This document shows positions 11,901 to 22,601 of a stretch of 64,000 nt of DNA, one piece after another. This DNA comes from Kitagawia praeruptora. Its lineage: Eukaryota; Streptophyta; Magnoliopsida; Apiales; Apiaceae. How positions within the stretch are numbered: position 1 is the stretch's first letter; each line of letters begins with the position of its first letter. Below the pieces are notes generated by a model. It made no database searches, had not been told where the DNA came from, and saw only the letters and a program-made list of their open reading frames with translations. The stretch covers positions 98,412,001 through 98,476,000 of the forward strand of contig CM075351.1 in assembly GCA_037693485.1 (NCBI GenBank), read 5' to 3'. Both the position numbers and the translations under genes were made by a program.

Positions 11901-12182
11901 AGTAAATTGACCAACACTTAACAGATTATGCTTGAGCCCCTTGACTAGTGCTACATCTTCAATGATGACATTTCCAACTTTCAGCTTGCCATATCCCAAT
12001 GTGTTACCCATGCTGTCATCTCCAAAAGCAACCATTGGGCCAGCCTTTTCCTCATACTGTGATAGCAGGGCCATATCACCAGTCATATGATTTGAGCATC
12101 CACTGTCCAAAATCCACATGACCTTCTTCTCACTTTCTTTGCCCTGCAAACACAAAGGTATTACTTTTCCTTTGGTACCCAA
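8910..12182 (-). pseudogene. Element B pol (Copia protease-integrase-RT-RNase H), disrupted by a stop codon
   Basis: The reading frame opens at ATG 12182 and overlaps the end of gag by about 22 bp in another frame. Visible motifs: protease ILDSG (D26); integrase zinc motif (HKKLSH ... CEACQKG) and catalytic region (HMDLFGP, RSDNGTEF, ending NGVVERKNRT); RT (VKSAFLNG, then YVDDIIFG after the stop); RNase H (YSDADYAGC, STAEAEY). The frame is closed by TAA at 9989-9987, inside the conserved ALYGLKQAPRAW stretch. Element C has a glutamine codon at this position, so a single C-to-T change in a CAA codon explains the stop. The frame is otherwise open, in the same phase, to 8910. The enzyme would be cut before its YVDD active site. 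Confidence 0.92.
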
Positions 12183-12888
12183 ACAAGTTTGGGTCCATGT
12201 GACTTAGAGACAGTTTTATCATAAACAACATGCTTGTTAACTTTCTTAGTGTCAGTCTTCTTGTCACTGTTGGAAGTCTTAGAACCTGAGGTTTCAGACT
12301 TAGGTGACAAAGGTACCTTCCTAGCTTTAGGAGGACTTGAAGACTTTGACCTTGTGTAGTGTGTGTGAGAATTGTGACTGATACAACCATCAATGAACTG
12401 TCTTCTTAAATTAAAACAACTAGTCATAACATTCATATTGCATGGCATACAGTCAAATTTATCACAGAAGGGTGCATCTCTATGTCTTAGAGGCACAGAA
12501 CAATCATAGAAAGGTTTAGACACACTACCAACAGGTTTCTTGCATGCATGAGTTAGATGATTGGTACTGAAACAGTTCTGACAAGTTTTCCTAGGGGCAT
12601 TAGGCATATAAGCATAGTTGTTATCCTTGTTAATCCCTAACTTGCCATTTCTGTTCTGTTTCTTTTTAGTCACTTCCTTTTCTGATTCACTCTTCCCAGC
12701 TGATACAAACTTAACAAACTTCTTAGGTCTTGGCCTATCAACTACTGGCTTCTTGGTCTTTGACTTGGCACTCTCACCCTTAGAGGATGCTTGCTGTTCA
12801 CTAGATTGTGCCTCATCCTCATCATTCAACATTTGCTTGATGAGTAAGGCATCCTCATCAATTTCAAATGTTGATTCCTTAAAAATTG
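12161..12888 (-). pseudogene. Element B gag, 3' fragment (downstream of the element C insertion)
   Basis: This is the C-terminal part of Gag, separated from its N-terminal part (25418-27202) by element C. It contains CQNCFSTNHLTHACKK, a CCHC-like knuckle that corresponds to the second knuckle of element C Gag (CFNCGSTNHLASFC). It ends LVWVPKEK, close to the protease start, as element C Gag ends QVWILKTNNQ. An ORF call starting at 12907 would include seven codons of element C LTR and is an artefact. Confidence 0.88.
12884..12888. other. Target-site duplication of element C, left copy (AATTG)
   Basis: AATTG directly precedes the LTR start TGTTAGGTCG at 12889. The same five bases follow the other LTR at 25418-25422. 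This proves that C inserted into B gag by normal integration. Confidence 0.95.
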
Positions 12889-13403
12889 TGTTAGGTCGAA
12901 TACACAATAAGTAATCAAATACTGTATGAGTAACTTAACAAGAACACACTGTTTAACAATTAAAAACTGTTTGGAATTAATAATTCCTCTCTCAGTGATG
13001 TAAATATCACAGAGAGCTGCTTAGGTTACAATCAATGAATTTTTCAATGTTCGATTACCCTTCTAGGGTTAACCTAACTGTATTTATAGAACATACAGCT
13101 TCGTACAATCAGTAACTGATTCTCCTAAAATCAAGCTATACAATTGATATCAATCACGATTGCTTCAGTCTTCCAAGTCAACTCAATCTCTTTGACAGCT
13201 TTCCAATCTTCAAAGATATTGCTTCCATATTCATCTTGAAATAATCTACAAACACTGTTGACTCTTCAGACAATACCGCTACAGAGTTTAACAACCTCTG
13301 TTGCGCTTCCAATCAGTGTTTAACTAAACTCTGACTGCTTCCAGCTAAACTCTGTTTTCTGACTTTAGCTTCCAAACACTGTTTTCATCAATCATTTCTA
13401 ACA
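12889..13403 (-). repeat. Element C 3' LTR
   Basis: 515 bp, from TGTTAGGTCG to TTTCTAACA on the plus strand. It carries TATTTATAG at 13081-13089, the reverse of the TATA box used in the 5' LTR. It ends with several CAGAGTTTA and CAGTGTTTA words (13290-13390). The PPT follows at 13404 (ATCTCCCCCAACTTG). Confidence 0.95.
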
Positions 13404-13556
13404 ATCTCCCCCAACTTGTCCATTATCAAAATGTACAAGTTTACAGTAAATGATGATGTCAAAACAAATACAAAATTTTACAGTGTTTAACATACAAACA
13501 GAGTTTAAGCTATTACTTAACAAATTCTACAGAAAATAAGAAAATTCTTACAGACT

Positions 13557-16500
13557 TTAATTTCTAATCTCTTGCAGATCAGGCATTGTTCTGAGATAGT
13601 CTATAAGCAACCTTCTTTCAGCATTTTCAAGCTCTATCTGCATAGCTTCTTTGATTTCTCTCAACTGAGGATCATTCTCATCAGTTTGATAGATAGCAGC
13701 TCTAAGATCGTAGATTTTGTTTCTTCTCATCTCATTTCCCAGCCTTATGTATTTCACTTCCTCATATTTCACATTAAAATCTAGAACAGTGATTCCAAGA
13801 TCAGTCTTCAGTTTTGTAGTTCCCTTCTCCATTTCAATCAGATTGCCATTCCAATCTCTGTATTTAGGAACATACTTGCTGTTGAATTTCATTTGCCTTC
13901 TTGCAAGGTTTTGAATCATTCTTTGTTGAAGCACATTTGCAACTAACTGACCTCTTTGATTTCTCACTCTGAAAATATATAGGACATATTCAAGTTCTTC
14001 AGCATACTTTAATTCGATATCCTTTTCAGAGACTTTAAATACCGTTCCATCAGCCATGAAATATAGCAAGAAATCCTTTTCTAGACTCTTCTGATATACA
14101 AGCTGTACTGACTCCAGTTTGTCCAAACTCTCTTGAGTGACACCACGACCTGGAACAGACAGTGAAGAAGGATCTCTAGGACCAACATATTGCCTTTTAT
14201 CTCTGTGTGAGCCTATGCCTCCTTTGTTGTATCCAACTTTACCAGATAAAGCTCTACCATCAGTGAAATCCATTGGAATTGTAGCTTCTAGTCTTGAATC
14301 ATGAGGAGCACCCTTCTTAAATGTTGATTTCAACTGAGAAGACAATAATGGTGTGGTCACAACTTGTGCAGCAACAGAGGTTGTGTCTTCATTCTTCTGT
14401 ACAACATGTGTATCAACAGAGGTTGTAACTATACTTTTCAGCTTTTGCTTGGCTTCTGCATCTGTTGGTTTTCTAAATATTTGCATTCTTTGATTTGTAC
14501 CAACAGGTTCTTTGATTTGAATGCCTTTAAGAACAGGCTTTGCAGCTTCAGCAACTTTCACATTCTTCTTTGCTTTTACAGACTTTAGAGCTTTCAGATG
14601 CTTTTCTTGTAAACTCTTCTCTTCAGCTTTAGCATCTTCTATGGTCACTCCTTCTGCATTCTCTTCCATAAAAAGCTTAACAGCTAACTCCTCATCAGTC
14701 TTTGGGTTTGATGTTAATTCCAAACTCTTGGTCTTTGAAGTACCTTGAGTTTCAGTGTTTATTCCAACAGACTGTGATTTAAAAGATTTGCCAGATCTCA
14801 GAGTTTGCTTTTCAGAGTTTAAGACCTTGCTCTTTTCACTTGCCCCTCCATCTCCAGCATCATCCTTTTTAGTCAGAGTTTGAGAAACTTTGCATTTTGA
14901 CTTAGCAACTCTCTCCCCCTTTTTGACATCATCAGGAATAAGGATTGATGTAATGAGCTCCAAAGAATTAGCAATGGAATCAACCTTAGCAAATAAAGCA
15001 GTCTGATTTTCTTCAACTTTTCCTAGCCTGGCAAAGAGAGTGTCTTGGACTTTAGACAGCTGAACAGCTTTTATTTTAGACTCTCTATCCATCTTCAATT
15101 CTCTTGACTGAATCTCAGTCTTCAAGGAAGCAATTTCTTGTTTAGTTTCAGCAAAATTTCCTTCCAGAGTCTTGACTTGCACCACAGTTGCCTTTAAACA
15201 GGATAAGATCTCTGGATTTGAAATTTGCTTTGCAGTTTGCTTAACAAACTCAGATGCTCTTCCTTTTGGAAAAATGCAATCTTGTTTATACCAATTTTCA
15301 GCAGACTTAGCAAGATGCTCTACTTCAACTGCATGAGATGGACAAGGCTGAGCAAAAGGTGTATGCTTATTATCTGTCTGTGCAGGTGCACTCACAAAAG
15401 AGTCAGAGTTTGCACTACTAGCAGATTCATCTTCAGCACTTGCATCCTTAGATTGATCATCTTTTAAAGAACCACTGTGCTGAGCAGTGTCAGCCACAGT
15501 TTCTTCAATAACTGCTGCAACCTTTTCAACAGGCATGGATTCAGAAATTATCTTTGTTGCCTGATCAACTTCATCACCTTTGTCTTGAATTGGAGAAGAT
15601 ACCAGCTCTGTGGGTGATGCTTCAGCTTCAGGAACTTTTGCTGCAAGCTCATCAGCTACACCAGGAGCTTCAGTATGAACAATAGGTGAGATAGGATCAG
15701 AGAATGGTTCAAATGAGTCAAAAATATTATCCATTGGTGAAAGACCATCTCTGTTATCCTCTTCTACAGGCATTTTATCCTCTGTAGGCATTGGAACATT
15801 AACATTATCCTCTGCAGGCATTTCAACCTCTGCAGGTATTTCAACTTTGTCAGTGATAATATCCTCTGCAGGCATTTCAACCTCTGCAGGTATAGCAACA
15901 TTTACTGTAACCTCAACAGTAGGTGTTTGCTGTGAAACCACCTTTGAAGTTTCAACAAGATTCTCTTCATCTGAATCAGAAAGAATTAATCTCCTTTTCT
16001 TGATTGGAGGCACCACATTCTCCTCTTCATCATCACTTGAGCTCTCTCTTGGTGGTGAAAGTGAAGGTCTGTTTGCTTTCTGTTTCTTCCTTCTGGTATA
16101 AACAGCTCCAGGTATTGTTTGTTTAGCCTTTGAGTGTTTAGTGTTTTGGGCAGTGTGTTTCTTTCTTTTTGGCTTGGTTTTGGGTTGTTCAGTAGGTGCT
16201 GGCTCAGAGTTTAAAGTTTCAGTGTTTAAGGTGTCAGTGTTTAATGGTTCAGTGTTTAAGTTTTCAGTGTTTGAGGGTTCAGTGTTTAAAGGTGGAGAAT
16301 TTATTGGTGGAGAGTTTATGGTTTCTGTTTGTGGTTGATGAGATGTAGTAGGTACAGTGGGTGTGGGTGTTGTAGGTGTTGGTTCAGAGTTTATGGTGTC
16401 TATTGGTTCAGGCATTTGTTGTGGTGATTGAGAGTCTTGTGGTTGGTTTATATAGTTCTGTAAGGCTAAAGGCATAAACATCTCAGGTATTTGCTGTTTA

Positions 16501-17231
16501 GTGACATCTTTGTTTGTCAAATCAGAAAACATTCTCTTAGCAACTTGAAAAGGCTGAATAACATCAGCTTCATCAATTGGAATGTTAGGCACACAGGCAG
16601 TAAATAGCAGTTGACAAAAACGAGCAAAATAAACAGTAGTAGACTCAGACAAACGCTCTCCCAAGTTCATTAGTACTAGTCTACCAAAATCGAAGTTACC
16701 TCCATATAGTAGAGCATGACCAATTTGGAGAGTATCCAGAGGAAGTGCATCCCAGTTTGTTGTCTTCTTTCCAAAAGCCCTTGTTATGCAATCGAAAAAG
16801 AAACTCCATTCCTTTCTCAAACTTGGCCGTCTCAAAGACCCTATCTTGTTCAAGTTTCCTGCACATCCAATTTGTTCCAACATTGTCCTCAACCGATCAT
16901 GACCAACAATACTGTAAGAAGTGTGTGTCTCAAAGTCCAAAGCATCCCTAACAGTAGTTGGAGTAATGATATACTCTGATTCTTCATGAGTGAAAATGAT
17001 TGTTGGAGTGCCAGACTCTCCTCCATCATCATATTCAGAGTTTGTCCAGAAAGTAGCAATTTGTGAAGCAGATAGTGTAGCTGGTGCTGTTAGAGCCTTC
17101 CCTATTTCAGAGTCTTTCAAGAAATTTTGGAACACATGAAACGCCTCTGGAGCATTTACAGTCTCCAACGGTGCTGCATAGTTACTAGGGAGAAAAACTA
17201 ACCCTGCTGCATCAAACGCTTTAGTTGCCAT
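13557..17231 (-). CDS. Element C third ORF (Sirevirus ORF downstream of pol; function unknown)
   Basis: An intact 1224-residue ORF. N-terminal domain motifs FWTN (60-63), LRKEWS (138-143) and IGHALLYG (170-177) correspond to those of element B's third ORF at the same 32-residue spacing. Residues about 303-345 are an LNTEP-type repeat encoded by the CAG(A/T)GTTTA words. Basic clusters KPKRKK (353-358), RRKKQK (380-385) and IKKRR followed by acidic SDSDEE (410-423) look like nuclear localisation signals. A second repeat (EVEMPAED, about 449-475) is acidic and proline-containing. A helical, heptad-like region lies around 690-780. No signal peptide or transmembrane segment is visible, so an envelope role is not supported by the sequence. 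The protein is unusually long for a non-pol retrotransposon ORF, comparable in size to Pol itself. Confidence 0.85.
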   Translation of the reverse strand: MATKAFDAAGLVFLPSNYAAPLETVNAPEAFHVFQNFLKDSEIGKALTAPATLSASQIATFWTNSEYDDGGESGTPTIIFTHEESEYIITPTTVRDALDFETHTSYSIVGHDRLRTMLEQIGCAGNLNKIGSLRRPSLRKEWSFFFDCITRAFGKKTTNWDALPLDTLQIGHALLYGGNFDFGRLVLMNLGERLSESTTVYFARFCQLLFTACVPNIPIDEADVIQPFQVAKRMFSDLTNKDVTKQQIPEMFMPLALQNYINQPQDSQSPQQMPEPIDTINSEPTPTTPTPTVPTTSHQPQTETINSPPINSPPLNTEPSNTENLNTEPLNTDTLNTETLNSEPAPTEQPKTKPKRKKHTAQNTKHSKAKQTIPGAVYTRRKKQKANRPSLSPPRESSSDDEEENVVPPIKKRRLILSDSDEENLVETSKVVSQQTPTVEVTVNVAIPAEVEMPAEDIITDKVEIPAEVEMPAEDNVNVPMPTEDKMPVEEDNRDGLSPMDNIFDSFEPFSDPISPIVHTEAPGVADELAAKVPEAEASPTELVSSPIQDKGDEVDQATKIISESMPVEKVAAVIEETVADTAQHSGSLKDDQSKDASAEDESASSANSDSFVSAPAQTDNKHTPFAQPCPSHAVEVEHLAKSAENWYKQDCIFPKGRASEFVKQTAKQISNPEILSCLKATVVQVKTLEGNFAETKQEIASLKTEIQSRELKMDRESKIKAVQLSKVQDTLFARLGKVEENQTALFAKVDSIANSLELITSILIPDDVKKGERVAKSKCKVSQTLTKKDDAGDGGASEKSKVLNSEKQTLRSGKSFKSQSVGINTETQGTSKTKSLELTSNPKTDEELAVKLFMEENAEGVTIEDAKAEEKSLQEKHLKALKSVKAKKNVKVAEAAKPVLKGIQIKEPVGTNQRMQIFRKPTDAEAKQKLKSIVTTSVDTHVVQKNEDTTSVAAQVVTTPLLSSQLKSTFKKGAPHDSRLEATIPMDFTDGRALSGKVGYNKGGIGSHRDKRQYVGPRDPSSLSVPGRGVTQESLDKLESVQLVYQKSLEKDFLLYFMADGTVFKVSEKDIELKYAEELEYVLYIFRVRNQRGQLVANVLQQRMIQNLARRQMKFNSKYVPKYRDWNGNLIEMEKGTTKLKTDLGITVLDFNVKYEEVKYIRLGNEMRRNKIYDLRAAIYQTDENDPQLREIKEAMQIELENAERRLLIDYLRTMPDLQEIRN

Positions 17232-19261
17232 TAGTAAAAAGTGATACGAAGATATTCAGAGAAAAGATGTGTATGCACTGTAAGTGTTTATCAAAATGTG
17301 AAAGAGAGTATATGTGAAGTGTGAAAGTGAATGAGTAAGCAAGTAACTGTGAGTGAGTGAATGTGAATCGATATGGAATAAGAGACTAAAGACGATTAGA
17401 GTAAAATTAAAACTCAATCGTTTATTTAGTAAAAACGCGCAACTGTTGTAGAGTAGTGTGTGAGTGGGACACAATCATGGGACACGTGTCAAACAACCAA
17501 TGGATTACTTAATAATTACCGCTGTCATTCCTATAATCACGACACTTACACTAATTAACAGTTGTCAACTACCCCAATTACTGCAAAATAGTCAAATCAT
17601 CTCAATGAGATTTTACCTCAGAGTACTTAACACAACTCAACAGTGTTTATCAATTTTCCAACTTTATCACTAAAGCCCTTTCAAAAATTGCACAGTTGTG
17701 AATTAAGTGTGTGTGAAGCAGAGTTTACTGAAATCAATTTTTAGAGCATCTAATATTTCATAGAATCCATAACAAAAATCAAAAACCACTGAATGCACAA
17801 ACTCTCATATTAAACACTGATTGTTTGATGAATGCTAAACTCTGTAGTTACTGTAATACAGAAATCTGAAAACTTCTATTCCCTTTGATATCCATGATTA
17901 TCCAAGTAAGCACACAGTCTTTAAAGACAAAAATATCAAGAGATTGAAATCAGAGTTTCATTCAGTGAATAACAGTCATGAACTGGATAATCTCACAAAC
18001 TCTCAAACACACATGTGTTTAGGTGAAGTGTTTACACTCACATTCAATCAGACATAGCAGAATCTACCATATGCTTGAATGTCCACCAATTCTACACTAC
18101 TTTGAGTACATGTATTCACAAATCAAAAGGACTTTATTCAGGGTTGGAATGAGATAAGATCAAACAGATGAAAAAGATATTTTATTCATGAGTGACTATC
18201 AAGCTGAACATTTCAATAGATCAAAGTGTTCAGTCACACTGTTAGGAAATATTTGTACAAGATCAGTATATATGCCTTTTTTTTTTTTTCTTTTTTTTTT
18301 ATTTATATTTTTTTTTATTTAGCATATATACTGAGTAAACTTTTTTTCTTTTCTTGAGAAACTCTCATCTGTTTGAGAAAAAAAAAATATAACTGCTCTT
18401 AACACTTCAGTGTATAAGAAAAATGAGCAGTTAATAAGGCTCAAAGGGGTTTACTAAGGATGGAATTTATGAACAGTGTTTATACAGTGTTTGAACAAAG
18501 TTCAAAAGAATTTTTGAACAGTGTTTGAAGAAATGGTAAATCCTATTGCCTTTATCATTTTCATGCACACACATATCATTTAGTCTCAAAATGGTCTAAT
18601 ACAAGTTCTAGAGAAACATACTATCTGATGAATACCACACAACAATAAATACTGATTGATAGAAAATGTATCAATCACTGATTTGGCTCAAACTCTCACA
18701 GGTTGTAGACATGAATCTGAACTCACCAAACTAATCAATGACACATCTCAAGTTTTATGGTTTTCACAAGTGCAAACAAGGAATCATCATGAACCATACC
18801 TTTGGAAACAGAATGTCACTTATCAGAGTTTAGAGTTCATCAATAACCAAAATTATTTATGAGAGGCAATGCACACAATATTCATAGACTCAGAGTTTAG
18901 GACTGAATAAACTAAGAGATGCTATAAATATGAAACAGTATCATGCTGTGTTGATTTACTGCACAAAGTCTGATCAGATTACAGTGACTCAGAAAGAATC
19001 ATGATTTATTTACTGAGAATCATGCTTCATACATTTTTCTTCATTGGTGTTTTCATTCAGACAATAATCAATTCTGAATTCACTGAGTGTATCTAACATG
19101 TTAGCAGTGTTTAACAGACAGACATGCTGACAGAGTTTAAAAAGTTTTAAACATAAGCATGCATAACAGAGTTTAGTACTAAGGTTCACATAGCACTTAA
19201 CAATTTGCAGAAACATGAGCAACATATTTTAGAAATAAGTTTTTGAGTCTAACCAACATCT
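17232..19261 (-). other. Element C long spacer between pol and third ORF
   Basis: Two kilobases with no supported gene. It holds a poly-T/poly-A low-complexity patch (about 18278-18390) and at least ten copies of CAG(A/T)GTTTA or its complement (for example near 17720, 17815, 18475-18530, 18825, 18890, 19105-19170). The small ORFs (17256-17474, 18656-18862, 19010-19225) have no recognisable motif. A promoter or splice acceptor for the third ORF could lie here, but none is demonstrated. Confidence 0.65.
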
Positions 19262-22200
19262 CTAGTCAAAACTAGAGACCATTCCTAGTTCATTGACCAA
19301 TCTTGTAAATGTAGCTTCACTCAATGGCTTGGTGAAGATATCTGCAAGTTGTTGTTCTATAGACACAAAGTGAAGCTCAATGTTGCCTTCCTCTACATGC
19401 TCTCTGATGAAATGATACCTTATGCTGATGTGCTTTGTCATTGAATGTTGCACTGGATTACCTGTCATTGCAATAGCACTTTGATTATCACAGTAAATAG
19501 GTATCTTGGTATACCTTAATCCATAATCCAGCAGTTGATTCTTCATCCATAAAATCTGTGCACAGCAGCTACCAGCAGCAATATACTCTGCTTCAGCTGT
19601 AGATGTAGATATTGACTTCTGTTTCTTGCTGTACCAGGAAACAAGTCTGTCACCCAGAAATTGACAACTTCCACTGGTGCTTTTTCTGTCTATCTTACAT
19701 CCAGCAAAGTCTGCATCAGAGTAACCAAGAAGTTTAAACTCTGATTCTCTTGGATACCACAGCCCCAAAGTCATAGTGCCCTTGAGGTACTTGAATATCC
19801 TCTTTACTGCTGTTAAATGTGGTTCTCTTGGATCTGCCTGAAACCTTGCACACAAACAAGTTGCATACATGATATCAGGTCTGCTAGCTGTCAAATAGAG
19901 CAAAGAACCAATCATTCCTCTGTAACTTGTCATATCTACTGATGACCCTGCATCTTTGTCCAATTTTGTTGCAGTTGCCATGGGAGTTGTTGCAGATGAA
20001 CAATCAAGCATACCAAATTTCTTGAGAAGGTTTCTGGTATATTTTGCTTGATTTATAAAAATTCCATCATCTGTTTGCTTCACCTGTAGGCCTAGAAAAT
20101 AACTAAGCTCTCCCATCATACTCATTTGATATCTTGACTGCATGAGTTTGGCAAACTTCTTGCAGAGTTTATCATTAGTATACCCAAAAATAATGTCATC
20201 CACATATATTTGAACTAAAAGCAAGTCACTACCATTTTGGAAGTAAAACAGAGTTTTGTCAATAGTACCTCTGTGAAATCCACTTTCTAGTAGAAATTTG
20301 GCAAGGGTTTCATACCATGCCCTTGGTGCCTGCTTAAGTCCATAGAGTGCCTTGTCTAATCTGTAGACATAGTCTGGATATTTTGGATCTACAAACCCTG
20401 GTGGTTGTTCCACAAACACTTCTTCTTCAAGTTTTCCATTCAAAAATGCACTTTTTACATCCATTTGAAATACTTTAAATTTCATGTGAGAGGCATATGC
20501 AAGAAAGATTCTGATTGCCTCCAATCTAGCTACTGGAGCAAATGTTTCATCATAGTCTATTCCTTCCTGTTGTGAGTAGCCTTTTGCAACCAGCCTTGCC
20601 TTGTTCCTTGTGATAACACCCTCACTGTCAGTTTTATTCCTGAAAACCCATTTAGTACCAACAATGGATCTGTTCTTGGGCCTTGGTACAAGTGTCCACA
20701 CTTCATTTCTTTCAAATTCATTTAGCTCTTCTTGCATTGCTGTTATCCAGTCAGCATCTTTAAGAGCTTCTTCAACTTTCTTTGGCTCAGATTGTGACAA
20801 GAATGCATGAAACAGACATTCATTTGTTGTTGCACTTCTTGTCCTTACTTTTGCATCTGGATCACCAATAATCAAATCAGGTGTGTGAGATTTAGTCCAT
20901 TTTCTTGCAGAAGGCAAATTGCTTCTGTCATTATGTGATCCTCCCCCTTGATCCATGCTCTCCTGATTTTCTTGGTGTCTTTCTTCATTTTTTGATGCTC
21001 CCCCTGAATGTGACTTCTCAGAATTATCAACAGAGTTTGAATCAACAGAGTTTGATTCAGAATTATCAACTGAGTCACTATCAGTGTTTGAATCATCACT
21101 TTGATGTGATTCTTCACGCTCCCCCTCAACTGGTTCTTCCCTTGTTTCTGATTGAAGAGTTTCTTCAGTATTTACCAGTAGAGGTTCAGAGTTTAGATCA
21201 ACAGAGTTTGTCAAATCAGTCTGATCAGAGTTTACTTTTTCAGAGAATAAATCTTCATTTTCAAAGTGGAGTAGATCATGTTCATTGACATCTTCTAGTC
21301 CAGTTATTTTCTTGTCATCAAATGACACATGAATTGATTCCATGATCACTCTAGTTCTCAGATTATAAACTCTGAATGCCTTTGTTGACAGTGGATAGCC
21401 AACAAAAATTCCTTCATCTGCCTTTAGGTCAAACTTGGTCAACTGTTCAGGATGAGTCTTCAACACAAAGCATTTGCATCCAAAAATATGAAAATATTTT
21501 AGATTTGGCTTTTTCTTCTTCACCATTTCATATGGTGTTTTACCATGCTTGTTGATCAGTGTTGCATTTTGAGTAAAACAAGCAGTTTGAACTGCTTCTG
21601 CCCAGAAATATGTTGGCAACTTTGCTTCATCTAGCATGGTTCTGGCAGCTTCTATCAAGGTTCTATTCTTCCTCTCCACTACACCATTTTGTTGTGGAGT
21701 GCCAGGTGCAGAAAACTCTTGTTTTATCCCTTTACTCTTGCAAAATTCTTCCATAGATGAATTCCTGAACTCAGTTCCATTGTCACTTCTGATTATCTTC
21801 ACTTGATTCTCTGACCCTTTTTCCAGTTGTAATATATGTTCTGTCAGTGTTAATGCAGTTTCATCCTTCTTTGCAAGAAAATATACCCATGTGAACCTGG
21901 TATATTCATCAACAATGACTAGAGCATATTTCTTCTTTCCAAGAGACATTACATTCACTGGACCAAAAAGATCAACATGTAGTAGATGATAAGGATCAAC
22001 AATTGAAGACTCAGATTTGCTTTTGAAGGAGACTTTTCTCTGTTTAGCCTTTTGACAAGAATCACACAGTCCTTCTACATTCAGCAAGGACTTTGGTAGA
22101 CCTCTTACAAGATCATTCTTGATTAGCTCATTGATGTTGTTCAGGTTCAAATGAGAGAGTTTCTTGTGCCATTTCCAACTCTCTTCACTGGACATCCTTG

Positions 22201-22591
22201 TAGACAGACACACTGCTTTGCCATCAGTGTTTGTTGACAATTTGATTTCATAGATGTTATTGTGTCTGTTTCCAACTAGAGCAACTTTCCCTGTAGATTT
22301 ACTGATCACTTGACAATATTCAGGCTGAAAATCCACATGATATCCTCTGTCACAGATTTGACTCACAGATAGCAGATCATGCTTGAGTCCTGGAACCAGA
22401 GCTACATTTGTGATGATGACATTTCCAAGATTAATATTGCCATATCCCAGTGTATGTCCTATGTTGCCATCTCCATAGGAAACTTCTGGGCCAGCCTTCT
22501 CCTCAAACTCTGATAGCAGGGCTTTATTTCCTGTCATGTGTCCTGAACATCCACTGTCCACAACTAGGGTACTAACCCTGGTGCCCTGCAA
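19262..22591 (-). CDS. Element C Pol: Copia protease-integrase-RT-RNase H
   Basis: Intact, 1109 residues. Aspartic protease DSG at 12-14. Integrase zinc motif with HKKLSH (about 142-147) and CDSC (176-179). Integrase catalytic triad D207 (HVDLFGP), D270 (RSDNGTEF) and E306 (NGVVERKNRT), with the D,D-35-E spacing of retroviral-type integrases. An acidic Ser/Asn-rich linker (about 440-560) follows. RT spans from DWITAMQEEL (615) through VKSAFLNG to YVDDIIFG (796-803), with ALYGLKQAPRAW intact. RNase H has YSDADFAG (D960), AEAEY (E1000) and YCDNQSA. The order INT before RT defines Copia. It acts in cytoplasmic virus-like particles and then in the nucleus for integration. The first ATG lies about 10 bp beyond the gag stop and in a different frame, so Pol is probably reached by recoding or reinitiation. 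Confidence 0.96.
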   Translation of the reverse strand: MQGTRVSTLVVDSGCSGHMTGNKALLSEFEEKAGPEVSYGDGNIGHTLGYGNINLGNVIITNVALVPGLKHDLLSVSQICDRGYHVDFQPEYCQVISKSTGKVALVGNRHNNIYEIKLSTNTDGKAVCLSTRMSSEESWKWHKKLSHLNLNNINELIKNDLVRGLPKSLLNVEGLCDSCQKAKQRKVSFKSKSESSIVDPYHLLHVDLFGPVNVMSLGKKKYALVIVDEYTRFTWVYFLAKKDETALTLTEHILQLEKGSENQVKIIRSDNGTEFRNSSMEEFCKSKGIKQEFSAPGTPQQNGVVERKNRTLIEAARTMLDEAKLPTYFWAEAVQTACFTQNATLINKHGKTPYEMVKKKKPNLKYFHIFGCKCFVLKTHPEQLTKFDLKADEGIFVGYPLSTKAFRVYNLRTRVIMESIHVSFDDKKITGLEDVNEHDLLHFENEDLFSEKVNSDQTDLTNSVDLNSEPLLVNTEETLQSETREEPVEGEREESHQSDDSNTDSDSVDNSESNSVDSNSVDNSEKSHSGGASKNEERHQENQESMDQGGGSHNDRSNLPSARKWTKSHTPDLIIGDPDAKVRTRSATTNECLFHAFLSQSEPKKVEEALKDADWITAMQEELNEFERNEVWTLVPRPKNRSIVGTKWVFRNKTDSEGVITRNKARLVAKGYSQQEGIDYDETFAPVARLEAIRIFLAYASHMKFKVFQMDVKSAFLNGKLEEEVFVEQPPGFVDPKYPDYVYRLDKALYGLKQAPRAWYETLAKFLLESGFHRGTIDKTLFYFQNGSDLLLVQIYVDDIIFGYTNDKLCKKFAKLMQSRYQMSMMGELSYFLGLQVKQTDDGIFINQAKYTRNLLKKFGMLDCSSATTPMATATKLDKDAGSSVDMTSYRGMIGSLLYLTASRPDIMYATCLCARFQADPREPHLTAVKRIFKYLKGTMTLGLWYPRESEFKLLGYSDADFAGCKIDRKSTSGSCQFLGDRLVSWYSKKQKSISTSTAEAEYIAAGSCCAQILWMKNQLLDYGLRYTKIPIYCDNQSAIAMTGNPVQHSMTKHISIRYHFIREHVEEGNIELHFVSIEQQLADIFTKPLSEATFTRLVNELGMVSSFD

Positions 22592-22601
22592 TCACAAACA
22601 A

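Noticed and set aside
12161..12907. A 248-codon ORF as a stand-alone gene
   Set aside because: The first codons come from the element C LTR. The rest is the 3' part of element B gag.
18278..18390. Poly-A tail or retroposed gene at the T-rich tract
   Set aside because: The tract is within element C's spacer, has T and A runs on both sides, and no adjoining exon-like sequence or TSD.
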